From: Pseudoalteromonas shioyasakiensis
GTDB lineage: Bacteria > Pseudomonadota > Gammaproteobacteria > Enterobacterales > Alteromonadaceae
Direction: 5' to 3'
Length of the DNA: 64,000 nt
NCBI RefSeq assembly: GCF_019134595.1
Contig: NZ_CP077770.1
Location: 1,074,001-1,138,000, forward strand
Below are positions 1-9,631 of this stretch, piece by piece. Under the pieces are notes generated by a model. The model did no database searches and had not been told where the DNA came from. It saw only the letters and a program-made list of their open reading frames with translations. The position numbers and the translations under genes are program-made. Position 1 is the stretch's first letter. Each line of letters begins with the position of its first letter.

Positions 1-404
1 ATGTTGTAGTTGAATTAACAAATACAACACCGACGGCTATAGATTTAAGTTATGAAACTTATTACTCAACGGTAGTAAATGGTCGTTTTATTGGCAATGA
101 CGAAGATAGTGATAAGTTAGAGTTTGAACTAGTAACGAGCCCAAGTTCTGGTGAGCTTAGTTTTGATAAGGATACTGGATTATTTGTCTACGAACCGTCA
201 GGTGAGTCTGCTTATTCTGTAAGTTTTACCTATCGAGTAAAAGATAGATTTGCTTCATCAGAAACAAAAACTGTATTTATAAACATCGTTGGTAAAGCAG
301 ATAATTCAGGTTCTAGCTCAGACTCAGGTTCTGGCGGTAGTCTCTACTACCTGATGTCTTTATTACTTGCTGTGGTTGCTTGTAGACGTAAATTTAAAGT
401 ATAG
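1..404 (+). CDS. C-terminal end of a surface/secreted protein with GlyGly-CTERM tail (partial)
   Basis: The gene runs in from the left edge (reading frame begins at base 3) and stops at 404, leaving 133 residues. The visible part is a beta-rich domain with GELSFDKDTG and VFINIVG segments, like the Ig/cadherin-like repeats of large secreted proteins. It is followed by a Ser/Gly linker, a GSGGS motif, one hydrophobic helix and a basic RRKFK end. That tripartite tail matches the GlyGly-CTERM sorting signal, which in Vibrio, Shewanella and Pseudoalteromonas is cut by rhombosortase after type II secretion. The catalytic part, if any, lies outside the window; many such proteins are proteases or nucleases, but nothing here shows which. 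Confidence 0.8.
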   Translation, partial: VVVELTNTTPTAIDLSYETYYSTVVNGRFIGNDEDSDKLEFELVTSPSSGELSFDKDTGLFVYEPSGESAYSVSFTYRVKDRFASSETKTVFINIVGKADNSGSSSDSGSGGSLYYLMSLLLAVVACRRKFKV

Positions 405-440
405 AAAGCTACTTTTTCATTAAGCACTTTCATTCTATAG

Positions 441-475
441 ATGCTGTACCAATGATGTTGGTGCAGCATTTTTTT
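441..475 (+). terminator. Rho-independent terminator of the GlyGly-CTERM gene
   Basis: A 12-bp stem (arms 441-452 and 458-469, one G-U pair) with a 5-base loop is followed by a run of seven T. It lies 37 bases after the stop at 404. Confidence 0.85.
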
Positions 476-486
476 GAGTGGTTTCA

Positions 487-513
487 TAAAAAAAGCCTCC
501 GTTAGGAGGCTTT
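487..513 (-). terminator. Rho-independent terminator of the TonB receptor gene
   Basis: The stem aaagcctcc / ggaggcttt with loop gtta is flanked on its left by an A run, which becomes a U run in leftward transcripts. It ends the receptor gene whose stop is at 548. Confidence 0.85.
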
Positions 514-547
514 GGGTTAGGCTCATCACCTACAACAACATAATGGG

Positions 548-3346
548 TTAGAAGGTTCCGCGAATACCTACGAAGTATTGGCGACCTGTAAAGTTGGTTG
601 TCGCAATGATTGATTCGTCGTTATTGAAGTAACGGTCGAAACGCTCATTGGTTAAGTTGGTCACATTAAAGGTCAATGAGTAGTTGTCATTGATTTTGTA
701 AGACGTACTTAAATCAAGCTGTTGGTAGTCGTTTACATGACGAGGACCAGCGAAGAAACCGAACGAAGGTTCTAGTAAGTATTTCTCACGATAGTTGTAA
801 GATAAACGTACTGACGCTGGGCCTTTTTCATAGTAACCAACTAGGTTATATACATTTTTAGACAAGCCAGTGTAGCTGAAGGTTTGACCTTCAAAGCCAT
901 CACCAAAATCAGTATCACTGTCTGTGTAAGTATAGTTTGCTAGCATACCTAAGCCATCGAATGGGGCAGGTAAGAAATCAAAAGCAGTTTGGAAGCTAAG
1001 CTCTGCACCATTGATTGTTGCTGATGCCGCATTACGTGGACGGTCTACCGATGCCCAATCAATTCCGGCAATTGTTTCTGGTGAGCTTGAGTTAAATACA
1101 AAGCCATCAATGTCTTTTTGGAAGAAAGCAACACTTGCTAAACCTGTATCGTTGAAATACCACTCAAGTGATAAGTCGAGTGAATCAGACTCAAATGGTT
1201 CAAGAGCCGGGTTACCCGCAGAGCCTGTTAGTGTGGTGGTGCTAAAAGTAAAGCGTGGCGATAACTGCGAAAGTGTAGGACGCGTTACTGTTTTGCTAGC
1301 TCCAAAGCGTAAGTACACTTCGTCAGTTAGCTCTGCATTTAAGCTTAAGCTTGGTAACACATTGGTGTAACTACTGCCTGTTGAGCTAGTTTCACCAACT
1401 ACGTCGTAATCACCGGCACTGCGGATGATGATTTCAACTGGTAATGCACCTGTAGCTTCAACATCGGTTGTTACTGCACGCACACCCACATTACCTTTTA
1501 CTGGAATGTCAGCTACATCAAAGGCCATGTTCGCTTTAACGTATGCTGCAGCAATATCTTCTTCAACTTTGAATGAGCTGATGCTATCAAATTGTTGCTC
1601 AACACCGTATTTATTGTGGAAATCAATTGGATCACCAATCACAAAGCTACGGATAACATTGGCGTTTGGTGCTTCACCTAAGAAATCATCAACAGGGAAA
1701 TCAAGCAAGTTAATCGCTGATGTAGGTAGTACATCAGGTACTCCGTTCGAGCCTGTGAAGCTGTTACCTACATAGGCTTTGATTTCTTTTGAACGTTGTG
1801 TGTAACGTACACCTGTTTCTAGGCTTGTGAAGTACTCATTGTCTAAGAAGTACTTAACGTCAACAGAAAACGACAGAGATGTATCTTTTACGTCACGTGC
1901 ATTTGAGTTACCAAACGCGACACGGTAGTTATCTGGGTCGTTTAAGTCAGTACCAGTAACATAAAGGTCAGGAATACCATTATCTGGATTACGTGCATCA
2001 TACACTACGTCAGCAAATGCTTGTAATAGCACACTTTTAAGGTCGCGTGTTTGCTCGCCTTTAGAATAACCAATATCAAAATCAAGTTCCCAATCATCAT
2101 TTGGCGCCCAATTTACATGAGTACCTAATGCAAGCGTATCTGATTCTAGTTTAGTAAGTTCAGATACACTACGGAACTGGGTTTGCGGTGCAACGGCATA
2201 AACAAGGTTATCGTTTTCTACCACAGCTTCTGTTACGAGGAATGGGAAAATACCGCCTACACCACGACCGTTTGGGTCATTTAGGTCGGCTGCAACCCAC
2301 AAGCTAGGGTCTTGTGGGCCACGGAACTGGAATCGAGCAGGTAACTGTAGCGCTGTTTCATCTACATCGAATGTTGCATATAAACCATCAAATGTGATGT
2401 TTAACTCGTCGCTAGGTTGAAACTCGATTACTGCATTTAAGCCAGTACGAGTTCGCTCATCACCATAGTATTGAGTAAGCGGTTCGATAGGGTAAAGAGA
2501 GTTAGGATAGTCGATACTGCCATCATCTGTACCACCAGGAACGGTTGCAAGGTCAGGGCGAATTTCAACACCATCGCCAGTGCCTGGGCCAAAGTTTACA
2601 TTACCCCAAGAGAAATATTCGTCTTCACGGGTTTGTCGCTCTGAGTAGGTTACGCCTAACAGTACACCGAGTTTTTCATCGTCTGATTTCCAGTTCACAA
2701 TGCCAGAAATACGCGGGTCGGTAGAATCAGGCAGCTCACTGTATACACCCTCAGCTGACCAAGCACCAGAAAAGCCAACTTCATCTGCATCTAGCGGTTT
2801 ACGGGTTTTAATGTCTGCATTGCCACCAATACCGCCTTCGAGTTGATCTGCTGATACTGTTTTATAAACATCTAGCTGACCAATTAGCTCTGAAGGCAGG
2901 ACATCTAAAGAAAACTGACGGCCAATACTGCGACCTGATGCCAAAGAGCGGCCATTTAGGGTAACTTGGGTAAAATCAACAGGTAAGCCACGAATTTGTA
3001 CATATTGACCACCAAGTCGACCATCGGTACTGCCATTAGTCCCCCCATTTGGACTACCGCGAGGGCGGTCAATTGAAATACCTGGAACACGTTGCAAAGA
3101 CTGCGCGACGTTTTCATCAGGGAATTTACCCATATCTTCAGCTGCAATTGAGTCAAGAATTTTGTCGGAGCCACGCTTGGTTGCGATAGCTTCTTTCAAA
3201 CTCAGTCTCACACCGCTGACAGCGATTACTTCAATATCATCTTGTGCAACATCCTTCGCTGTACTTTGTTCCTCTGCCATTGCTGTGCTACCCATCAGGG
3301 ATAAAGCAACAGACAAGGCTATTTGGCTTTTGGTGAATTTCATCAT
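548..3346 (-). CDS. TonB-dependent receptor, carbohydrate (Xanthomonas/Caulobacter) type
   Basis: A 932-residue outer-membrane receptor expected to import an oligosaccharide using TonB energy. The signal peptide ends near GSTAMA. The plug follows, with SLKEAIATKR and DSIAAEDMGKFPDENVAQSLQRVPG, typical of the TIGR01782-type family. The rest is a 22-strand-type barrel ending in GIRGTF with a terminal Phe. The ATG at 3346 is chosen because GGGGG lies 5 bases upstream and the signal peptide begins there; an upstream in-frame start at 3391 would add 15 non-signal residues. It is divergent in function but same-strand with the IclR gene behind it. The adjoining oxidoreductase, symporter and hydrolases suggest a polysaccharide-use locus; the ligand cannot be read from the sequence. 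Confidence 0.9.
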   Translation of the reverse strand: MMKFTKSQIALSVALSLMGSTAMAEEQSTAKDVAQDDIEVIAVSGVRLSLKEAIATKRGSDKILDSIAAEDMGKFPDENVAQSLQRVPGISIDRPRGSPNGGTNGSTDGRLGGQYVQIRGLPVDFTQVTLNGRSLASGRSIGRQFSLDVLPSELIGQLDVYKTVSADQLEGGIGGNADIKTRKPLDADEVGFSGAWSAEGVYSELPDSTDPRISGIVNWKSDDEKLGVLLGVTYSERQTREDEYFSWGNVNFGPGTGDGVEIRPDLATVPGGTDDGSIDYPNSLYPIEPLTQYYGDERTRTGLNAVIEFQPSDELNITFDGLYATFDVDETALQLPARFQFRGPQDPSLWVAADLNDPNGRGVGGIFPFLVTEAVVENDNLVYAVAPQTQFRSVSELTKLESDTLALGTHVNWAPNDDWELDFDIGYSKGEQTRDLKSVLLQAFADVVYDARNPDNGIPDLYVTGTDLNDPDNYRVAFGNSNARDVKDTSLSFSVDVKYFLDNEYFTSLETGVRYTQRSKEIKAYVGNSFTGSNGVPDVLPTSAINLLDFPVDDFLGEAPNANVIRSFVIGDPIDFHNKYGVEQQFDSISSFKVEEDIAAAYVKANMAFDVADIPVKGNVGVRAVTTDVEATGALPVEIIIRSAGDYDVVGETSSTGSSYTNVLPSLSLNAELTDEVYLRFGASKTVTRPTLSQLSPRFTFSTTTLTGSAGNPALEPFESDSLDLSLEWYFNDTGLASVAFFQKDIDGFVFNSSSPETIAGIDWASVDRPRNAASATINGAELSFQTAFDFLPAPFDGLGMLANYTYTDSDTDFGDGFEGQTFSYTGLSKNVYNLVGYYEKGPASVRLSYNYREKYLLEPSFGFFAGPRHVNDYQQLDLSTSYKINDNYSLTFNVTNLTNERFDRYFNNDESIIATTNFTGRQYFVGIRGTF

Positions 3347-3659
3347 ATTGACCCCCATCGCTCTCGGCGAATTATTCTCGTGAATGTTCAAATGTCCATT
3401 CAGTGATATATAAAGACTAAAAATCCGTCAACGCGCTTTGCTGACTGCGTTAGCTAGGTTTCTTAGTTAAAATTTCGCCAAGAATGATGTTTTATAAATG
3501 AAATAAAATGGTTGAATTTATGTTGATAGTTATTTTGGGAAAATTCCTAAAATAGTATTAGCTAGTTGCGTATTCACCAAAAGAATTGCGCATACCAAAA
3601 GACCAGTATATTGCTTGAATATTTGCATGAGTGGAAAGTCATAAGAAAAGCACTATGAT
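3347..3659. other. Intergenic region between iclR-type and TonB receptor genes
   Basis: No gene is seen. This is the promoter region of the receptor. It holds an inverted repeat at 3531-3554 (arms tattttggga / tcctaaaata, one mismatch, 4-base spacer), and a tandem repeat at 3566-3602. Both lie about 185-255 bases upstream of the receptor start. They are candidate regulator sites. Confidence 0.5.
3566..3602. repeat. Tandem direct repeat, candidate regulator site
   Basis: Two adjacent copies of a sequence of the form TTGCG-y-AT-(tc)-ACCAAAAGA occupy 3566-3584 (19 bases) and 3586-3602 (17 bases). They differ by one transition and a 2-base indel. The near 20-base period places both on the same helix face, as expected for cooperative binding. 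The regulator is unknown; the neighbouring IclR protein is one candidate. Confidence 0.4.
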
Positions 3660-4445
3660 TTAGGCCTCTTCGTCAAAACCCATTTTCTGTGAAATTTGAA
3701 GTGAGGTTTCTTTTAACTTATTTATCACATGCTCGAAATCAGCATTACGCGATTCGTCACGGTACATCAGAATTGAGGTGAGCAGCACAGCGACGGCATT
3801 ATGGTAATAATCGAAAATGGGCACGCCTATATCATATACGCCAGCAAGAACAGGGCTTGGCATAGCTTCATGGCCTTGTTCTTTTACGCGCAGCCAAATA
3901 TTTCGCAGTGCCATTAAATCAAGAGACAAGTCAGGGTGATTTTCTTGGTATGCTTTGAGCATTCGTTCACGGTTGTCGTACGATGCAAATGCTAATAGCA
4001 CATGTCCTGCACAGTTATCGGTAAGGGGGCCTCTTCCTCCAACGGGTAGGGTTAAGCAGTTGCTGTTGGTATCATAATCTTGGTGAGACAAGATTAATCC
4101 ACCACCGTCTGAATACACCACTAAGTGGCAAGATTGTTGAATTTCACTACACAATTCTTGGATGATAGGAAAGGCAACATTATTTAGGTGGTGAACTGGC
4201 GCGTAGCGGTGAGTAAGCCGATAAAGCTTGAGTGAGAGCCTATAAACGCGTTCAGTTTGAAAAAACTCAAGGTAGTGGAGATCATTTAGAACCGCCACCA
4301 TACGAAAAATTTCAGCTTTTGATTTCCCTAATGAGTCAGAAATTTGTGTCAGATTTAACCCTTCCGGGGTTCTTGCGAGTAATTCTATAATCGCCATGCC
4401 TTTCTCAAGAGCGGGCGCTTTATATTTAGTTTCTTTCTCTGTCAT
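3660..4445 (-). CDS. IclR-family transcriptional regulator
   Basis: A 261-residue protein with an N-terminal winged helix-turn-helix (about residues 10-70, ALEKGMAIIELLARTPEGL then LTQISDSLGKSKAEIFRMV) and a C-terminal GAF-like effector domain with GGRGPLTDNCAGHVLLAF and the GVYDIGVPIFD segment. Length and layout match IclR proteins, which bind small catabolic metabolites and control nearby genes. It lies between the receptor and the divergent oxidoreductase-symporter operon, so it probably controls both sides; that is inference from position. The start is the ATG at 4445. Confidence 0.93.
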   Translation of the reverse strand: MTEKETKYKAPALEKGMAIIELLARTPEGLNLTQISDSLGKSKAEIFRMVAVLNDLHYLEFFQTERVYRLSLKLYRLTHRYAPVHHLNNVAFPIIQELCSEIQQSCHLVVYSDGGGLILSHQDYDTNSNCLTLPVGGRGPLTDNCAGHVLLAFASYDNRERMLKAYQENHPDLSLDLMALRNIWLRVKEQGHEAMPSPVLAGVYDIGVPIFDYYHNAVAVLLTSILMYRDESRNADFEHVINKLKETSLQISQKMGFDEEA

Positions 4446-4877
4446 CGGGTACTTCTAATTACTTATTCTTAGATTAAAACCTTATACATAAGTGTAGTCT
4501 CAAAGAGCGCTTATGCACTGAAATATCACCTGAATTTGGTAATAAAGTAGCTTGTATATCCCAACTGTTTTGTTTTGGTCAATAAAGGTTTTCTGATTTT
4601 TATTTGAAAATTAAGTAGTTAAATTTATTTTTGAACAATGATTCACGTAAAGTTTTTGTTATCAAAGTGAGTGAATATAGCGCCTCTCGATAATAAAGAT
4701 TATTTAACGTACAGCTAACTAGAACCTTTATTAATTGAAGATTGTTTTGTATGTAAAACCCATGTTGAGCCGAATTTCATAAAAAAAATCCCATTCACAA
4801 AGCGCAGACAAGTGATTGACTGTTCAAGTGCAAGGTAACTAACTTGAGTTATTAATGTACCTTGTAGGAATAAAATT
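4446..4877. other. Divergent promoter region, iclR / oxidoreductase operon
   Basis: No gene is seen in 432 AT-rich bases. Two ten-base arms (aataaaggtt at 4581, aacctttatt at 4733) form a widely spaced inverted repeat. A closer pair (caaggta at 4831, taccttg at 4858) flanks the site just before the GTG start. These are weak operator candidates. Confidence 0.45.
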
Positions 4878-6020
4878 GTGAAAGTAGGAATTTGTGGTTT
4901 AGGCGACCGGTTAAGTTATGTTGCCAAAGTGATGCATGAGCTTATTCCAAATTTTGATTTGGTGGCTTATGCCGACCCTGAATCTGTAAAAGTTGAGTAT
5001 ATGCAGTCGCATGGTATCTCGATGCGTCATTATGATGAGCTAGCAGATATGTTGCAAAATGAGCAGCTTGATATGCTGATGATTGGCTCTCCAAATCATA
5101 TGCATTTAGAGCACCTACGACTCGGCATTGAAGCAGGATTACTCATTTTTGCAGAGAAACCTATTGTGATGTCTGAGCAGCAGACCTACGACGTGCTTGA
5201 GCTTATCGCTAAACATAATGCCTTCGATAAAATTTTAGTGGGTATGGTGCTTCGTTATGCGCCTTTGTATAAAGATTTGGTCGCAGCCTTATCATCTAAA
5301 TTACTGGGTGAAATCACCAGTATTGAGGCATCAGAGCATATTCCGCCAGAGCATGGTGCGTTTTTTATGCGAGATTGGCGCAGACATCAGGGGCTTTCGG
5401 GCGGCTTCTTATTAGAAAAATGCTGTCACGACTTAGATCTTTATCAGGGCATAGTGAAAAGTCGCCCAGCTAAACTTGCTAGTTTTGGTGGTCGAAAAAC
5501 CTTCACGCCTGAGAACAAGCACTTAGGCAAACACCCTGTATACCATCAGCGCAAGTCACGTTGGAATGGCATAGATGAAGTGTTTGATAATGACTCTGAG
5601 CTGGTGGATCACCAAACCGCACTCATTCAGTATGAAAATGGCATAAATCTGAGTTTTCATACTAACTTAAATGTACCGAACGATTACAGGCACTTTAGTG
5701 TGTTTGGCACACTTGGTATGGCTGAAGGTGACTTTGTGCGTAATTATTTCAAAGTGCATGACTGCATTACCTCAGGCGCTTTGATTGATAAAACGTACTT
5801 CCACGATGACTCTATTTCGATGCACTACGGCGCAGAAGAAGAAATGGCGGCAGATTGGATTGCCTTTTTTGAAAGAGGGACTTCTTTGCCGGTATCCATT
5901 GTTGATGCTTTGCAAGCGGGGCTCACCGCCATCAAGTTAGATGAAGCTAGGCAAACAGGTTCGATTATCGATATGACAGAAACATGGAAAAAATTTGATA
6001 GCTACCTAAATAAAAATTAA
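4878..6020 (+). CDS. Gfo/Idh/MocA-family sugar oxidoreductase
   Basis: A 380-residue NAD(P)-dependent oxidoreductase. The N-terminal Rossmann fold begins KVGICGLGD. The family EKP motif is at residues 93-95 (FAEKPIVM), and a CCHDLDLY segment near residue 180 supplies the conserved catalytic-site Asp/His region. Members oxidise or epimerise sugars and cyclitols in the cytoplasm. The start is GTG at 4878 with TAGGAA about 8 bases upstream. The symporter begins 19 bases after its stop, so the two are surely cotranscribed. It probably acts on the sugar brought in by that symporter, but the exact substrate is unknown. Confidence 0.9.
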   Translation: MKVGICGLGDRLSYVAKVMHELIPNFDLVAYADPESVKVEYMQSHGISMRHYDELADMLQNEQLDMLMIGSPNHMHLEHLRLGIEAGLLIFAEKPIVMSEQQTYDVLELIAKHNAFDKILVGMVLRYAPLYKDLVAALSSKLLGEITSIEASEHIPPEHGAFFMRDWRRHQGLSGGFLLEKCCHDLDLYQGIVKSRPAKLASFGGRKTFTPENKHLGKHPVYHQRKSRWNGIDEVFDNDSELVDHQTALIQYENGINLSFHTNLNVPNDYRHFSVFGTLGMAEGDFVRNYFKVHDCITSGALIDKTYFHDDSISMHYGAEEEMAADWIAFFERGTSLPVSIVDALQAGLTAIKLDEARQTGSIIDMTETWKKFDSYLNKN

Positions 6021-6039
6021 AACACATTGGGGGATTCAC

Positions 6040-7815
6040 ATGGTCTTAATTGATTGGTTAATAGTTGCATTTTATGTAGTAGCAGCGGTTGTTATCGGGA
6101 TGCTCTTTACAAAAAAGGCCAGTGAAAGTACGGCTGATTTTTTTGTCGCAGGGCGATCTTTACCTTGGTATATCGCGGGCACATCCATGGTGGCCACCAC
6201 CTTTTCGTCTGACACACCTTTGTTTGTTGCAGGTGCTGTGCGAGAGCAGGGGATTTATGCAAACTGGATATGGTGGGTGAGTGTTATTGGCGTGATAATT
6301 TCGGTGTTCTTCTTTGCTAATTTGTGGCGAAGATCAAAAGCACTCACCGAAATTGAGCTAATTTCACAGCGTTATGACAAGAGTAAAGCCACTGATTTTT
6401 TGCGAATTTTTAAAGCTATTTTTGATGGTGTGTTTGTTAACTGTATTATTATTGCCTCGGTTACTCTCGCCATGTCGAAAATTATTGTGGTGATTTTAGG
6501 GCTCTCCCCTGAACCTTTGTTCGATATTCCTCTGTTTGGCGCAATCACCGCGACCACGCTTATTTTAATTGTGCTAGCTGTTGCTGCAGTTGTGTATACC
6601 GCGATGTCTGGTTTATATGGTGTTGTGTATACCGATTTAATCCAATTTGCATTAGCAATCGTAGGCTCTGTGGTATTAGCTATTATCGTTTATGTCGACT
6701 TACAAGAGCACGGTGGCATCGTTGCAGCGGTTGAGGCATCTCCTGGGTTTAATAGCGATACGCTCAAAATGATCCCCGACTTTGAGTGGGATCTAAAAAC
6801 TGCGACTTTTGTTATTTTAGTGTGTATTGGTTGGCTGAATTACGCACCTGGATTTGGCTTTTTCTTACAGCGTACACTTGCTGCACGCAGTGAAAAAGAT
6901 GCCATGTTGAGCTTATATTGGTTTGCTTTTTGTCATCTCGTGTTAAGAAGCTGGCCGTGGATTATCGTGGGTGTTGCCTCATTAGTTTACTTTCCATCAT
7001 TAGTTGATGCAGAGCAATCGTACCCAATGATGATCGATGAATTCCTACCAGTTGGCTTAAAAGGCATTATGGTCGCCTCTTTACTTGCTGCTTTTATGAG
7101 TACCCTTGATACCCAGCTTAACTGGGGCTCTTCTTATCTAGTTAATGATGTTTATGAACCCTACCTAGTGAAAGGCCGCGAAAAAGCCCATTACATTAAG
7201 GCCGCTCGGGTCAGTATGTTAGTGTTAACGTTGGTTGCACTGATTGTGACAACTCAACTTGAGAGTATTTTAGGGGCTTATGAATATATCACAGTGATTA
7301 TCATTCCAATCTCTGTGGTACTTATCGCGAGGTGGTATTGGTGGCGAATAAATGTGTGGTCAGAAATTAGCGCGCTTATAACTGCCGTTATTATCGGAAA
7401 TGCCATGATATATATCCTACCTGATGAAGGTGAGGCTAAATGGTTTGCAGTGCGTATGCTAGTAACAACGATAATAACCTTGGTTGTGTGTTTAGTTGTT
7501 ACCCTAATAACCTCAAGCAAAACCCCAAGCCCAAAAACAATTGAATTTTATAGCCGTTTAAAAATTCATGGCCGTGGCTGGAAAAAAGTCAGAGATTTAA
7601 CAGGCATTGAACCGATCGCTGCAGGGATTAAAGACAACGCCATTGCGTGTGTTGCGAGTATTGCATTTATCTATTCACTGCTGCTTGGCATTGGTAGTGC
7701 CTTATTTGAAGATTGGCAAACCTTTGGCTATTACTTAATTGTGATTGTGGCCTCTGGTTGGGTTGTAAAGCGTAAAATGCCGAAAGTGATAGCCTCATTA
7801 AGGCAAGAAGTATAG
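6040..7815 (+). CDS. Sodium:solute symporter (SSS family), sugar type
   Basis: A 591-residue inner-membrane transporter with about 13-14 hydrophobic helices. Family features include GRSLPWYIAGTSMVATTFS near residue 40 and the AASLLAAFMSTLDTQLNWGSSYLVND-type helix near residue 350. SSS proteins couple Na+ to sugar, amino acid or organic acid uptake. GGGGG lies about 7 bases before the ATG. It follows the Gfo/Idh gene by 19 bases and is closed by a hairpin with a T run, so this is a two-gene operon. With the hydrolases downstream it most likely takes up a mono- or disaccharide released in the periplasm. Confidence 0.93.
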   Translation: MVLIDWLIVAFYVVAAVVIGMLFTKKASESTADFFVAGRSLPWYIAGTSMVATTFSSDTPLFVAGAVREQGIYANWIWWVSVIGVIISVFFFANLWRRSKALTEIELISQRYDKSKATDFLRIFKAIFDGVFVNCIIIASVTLAMSKIIVVILGLSPEPLFDIPLFGAITATTLILIVLAVAAVVYTAMSGLYGVVYTDLIQFALAIVGSVVLAIIVYVDLQEHGGIVAAVEASPGFNSDTLKMIPDFEWDLKTATFVILVCIGWLNYAPGFGFFLQRTLAARSEKDAMLSLYWFAFCHLVLRSWPWIIVGVASLVYFPSLVDAEQSYPMMIDEFLPVGLKGIMVASLLAAFMSTLDTQLNWGSSYLVNDVYEPYLVKGREKAHYIKAARVSMLVLTLVALIVTTQLESILGAYEYITVIIIPISVVLIARWYWWRINVWSEISALITAVIIGNAMIYILPDEGEAKWFAVRMLVTTIITLVVCLVVTLITSSKTPSPKTIEFYSRLKIHGRGWKKVRDLTGIEPIAAGIKDNAIACVASIAFIYSLLLGIGSALFEDWQTFGYYLIVIVASGWVVKRKMPKVIASLRQEV

Positions 7816-7841
7816 TAACAAGGAATATTCTAGTTGTGTCG

Positions 7842-7890
7842 CAAGTCATGCATTGCTGTCAAATTTATGGCAATAATGCATGGCTTTTTT
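7842..7890 (+). terminator. Terminator of the oxidoreductase-symporter operon
   Basis: Left arm gcaagtcatgcattgctgtc and right arm ggcaataatgcatggctt pair imperfectly around an 8-9 base loop and are followed by TTTTTTATT. Confidence 0.75.
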
Positions 7891-8087
7891 ATTAACATGA
7901 GTTTAGCGTAATCTTTAAAAAATCAGATTGATATTTGTAGTTTTGTTTTTGAAATTTAAAGTTATTAAATTTTTCATCTGTAAAACTTATAGCTCTATCT
8001 AGTCGAACTCAATGTAATCTGATTGTTGGTTAAATGTTAATTGCGTAAGCTCTTTATTAACTTCCGTTATTGCATGGTTTAGTCGTT

Positions 8088-9587
8088 ATGATTAGAAATT
8101 TCTACAAAGTTTTACCCAGTTTCGCCTTAGCTGCTGTCAGTGTTAGTGCAGCTGCATCTCAGTTACCTAATGAAGTTAAATGGATGCAAGATGCTAAGTG
8201 GGGGATTAGCCATCATTATCTTGCTGGTGGTACTTTGGATAATGCCTGGTACCAAATTACAGATTATAACGAGTGGAATAACTACGTAAATGGTTTTGAT
8301 GTCAACGATTATGCCGATAAAGCCGCTAAGCTTGGCTATCGTTATGTAATTTTTACTATTACCCAAAACCGTGGTTACTTATCAACGACAAGTGATATTT
8401 ATGATTTACACTCACCGGCATGTCCGAGCAAACAGATTGCACCGGGTTGTATCACACAAGTTAATTCTAATCAGGCTGATTACACGCCAACCCGCGACCT
8501 TGTTCTGGATTTGGCGCTGGCACTTAAAGCAAAAGGCATCAAGCTAATTGCATATCTACCTTCACACTTAGGTGATAGATGGACGGGCAAAAAAGTGAAA
8601 GCGCCATATCCTGACTGGTTTATTAATGGCTTTGTGAGTGAAAGAGCCCAAACCTGGGGGGATAATATTGCAGGTTGGTGGTTTGATGGTTGGTATCAAG
8701 CAGATGAATCGCAGCAAGATCTTGCTGCAAATAATGCTTACCCAGTAGCTGATCAGCTTGCGAAATCAGTGCGCAGTGGTAACCCTAATGCCGTGATCAC
8801 TATTAGTGATGGCTTTGAATATAGCTTTATTCCAAACGACCCACAAAGTAACTACACCCAAGGTGAGCATAACGAACTGCCACCTATTCCAAAATCAGGT
8901 GAAGTAACCACAGCACTGGGTACAAAAGTACAGTGGCATGGTTTTACTTATACCTCGCAAGAAGATCCATTATTTGGTGGCTGGGGACAAGTTAAACGCA
9001 GCTTAAAATACAATAATAATGAGGTAGCAAACCGAGTAAAAGACATTGCATGGGCTGGGGGCGTCACAACTTTAGATGTGGCTATTAATCCAAATGGCAG
9101 TTGGTTAGTTGACCGCTTAGTGCAAATTCAAACGGTAGGAAACACGGTTGGCACAACAACTGACACTACCTATTCGGGTCTAGAGCTGGTAAACGATGAT
9201 GATCCTCGAATTCAATATAGTGAAAATGGCAACTGGGTGAGATCTGAGCAAACAAATACCGGCGAATACCAACAAGATTTACACATGACAACCGTTAATG
9301 GTGCATCGTTTAGTTATGACTTTAGTGGTTCGAGTATTGTATTTGCCACTTCAAAAGACATTAATCATGGTGACGTTGAGATTATCTTAGATGGTAAATC
9401 ACAAGGCATATACTCTATTTTCGATGGCAATAACTATCGCCAAGTGCAAAGTATTGTGTTCGAAAAACATGATTTAGCAGCGGGAGCACATACCTTAACA
9501 GTTAAGAAAGTATCAGGCGATGTAATGCCCGTTGATGTGCTGCTCTCGAAAAAAGAAAAGAAAATATATAAAGCCAAATCGCTCTAG
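8088..9587 (+). CDS. Secreted GH29-like (alpha-L-fucosidase-type) glycoside hydrolase
   Basis: A 499-residue exported protein. The signal peptide ends at AAAS. The TIM-barrel opens with WMQDAKWGISHHY, an altered version of the GH29 opening (AKFGxFxHWG). A GWWFDGWY motif places Asp200 where GH29 enzymes carry the nucleophile. From about residue 375 a beta-sandwich domain follows, ending in AGAHTLTVKKVSGD, like galactose-binding-type accessory domains. The ATG at 8088 starts a clean signal peptide; a TTG six codons upstream is the alternative. It is probably a periplasmic exo-hydrolase in this carbohydrate locus. The sequence diverges from ordinary fucosidases, so the sugar is uncertain. Confidence 0.75.
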   Translation: MIRNFYKVLPSFALAAVSVSAAASQLPNEVKWMQDAKWGISHHYLAGGTLDNAWYQITDYNEWNNYVNGFDVNDYADKAAKLGYRYVIFTITQNRGYLSTTSDIYDLHSPACPSKQIAPGCITQVNSNQADYTPTRDLVLDLALALKAKGIKLIAYLPSHLGDRWTGKKVKAPYPDWFINGFVSERAQTWGDNIAGWWFDGWYQADESQQDLAANNAYPVADQLAKSVRSGNPNAVITISDGFEYSFIPNDPQSNYTQGEHNELPPIPKSGEVTTALGTKVQWHGFTYTSQEDPLFGGWGQVKRSLKYNNNEVANRVKDIAWAGGVTTLDVAINPNGSWLVDRLVQIQTVGNTVGTTTDTTYSGLELVNDDDPRIQYSENGNWVRSEQTNTGEYQQDLHMTTVNGASFSYDFSGSSIVFATSKDINHGDVEIILDGKSQGIYSIFDGNNYRQVQSIVFEKHDLAAGAHTLTVKKVSGDVMPVDVLLSKKEKKIYKAKSL

Positions 9588-9600
9588 CGATATCTAAATC

Positions 9601-9626
9601 AAGGGTGGATGGGGATCCCCCTTTTT
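9601..9626 (+). terminator. Possible terminator after the GH29-like gene
   Basis: AAGGG at 9601-9605 can pair with CCCTT at 9619-9623 (an alternative pairing is GGGGAT / ATCCCC), followed by a run of T. The structure is modest. Confidence 0.45.
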
Positions 9627-9631
9627 ATTCA

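Noticed and set aside
347..529. 60-codon leftward frame near the left end
   Set aside because: It crosses two terminators and the end of the partial gene; a chance frame.
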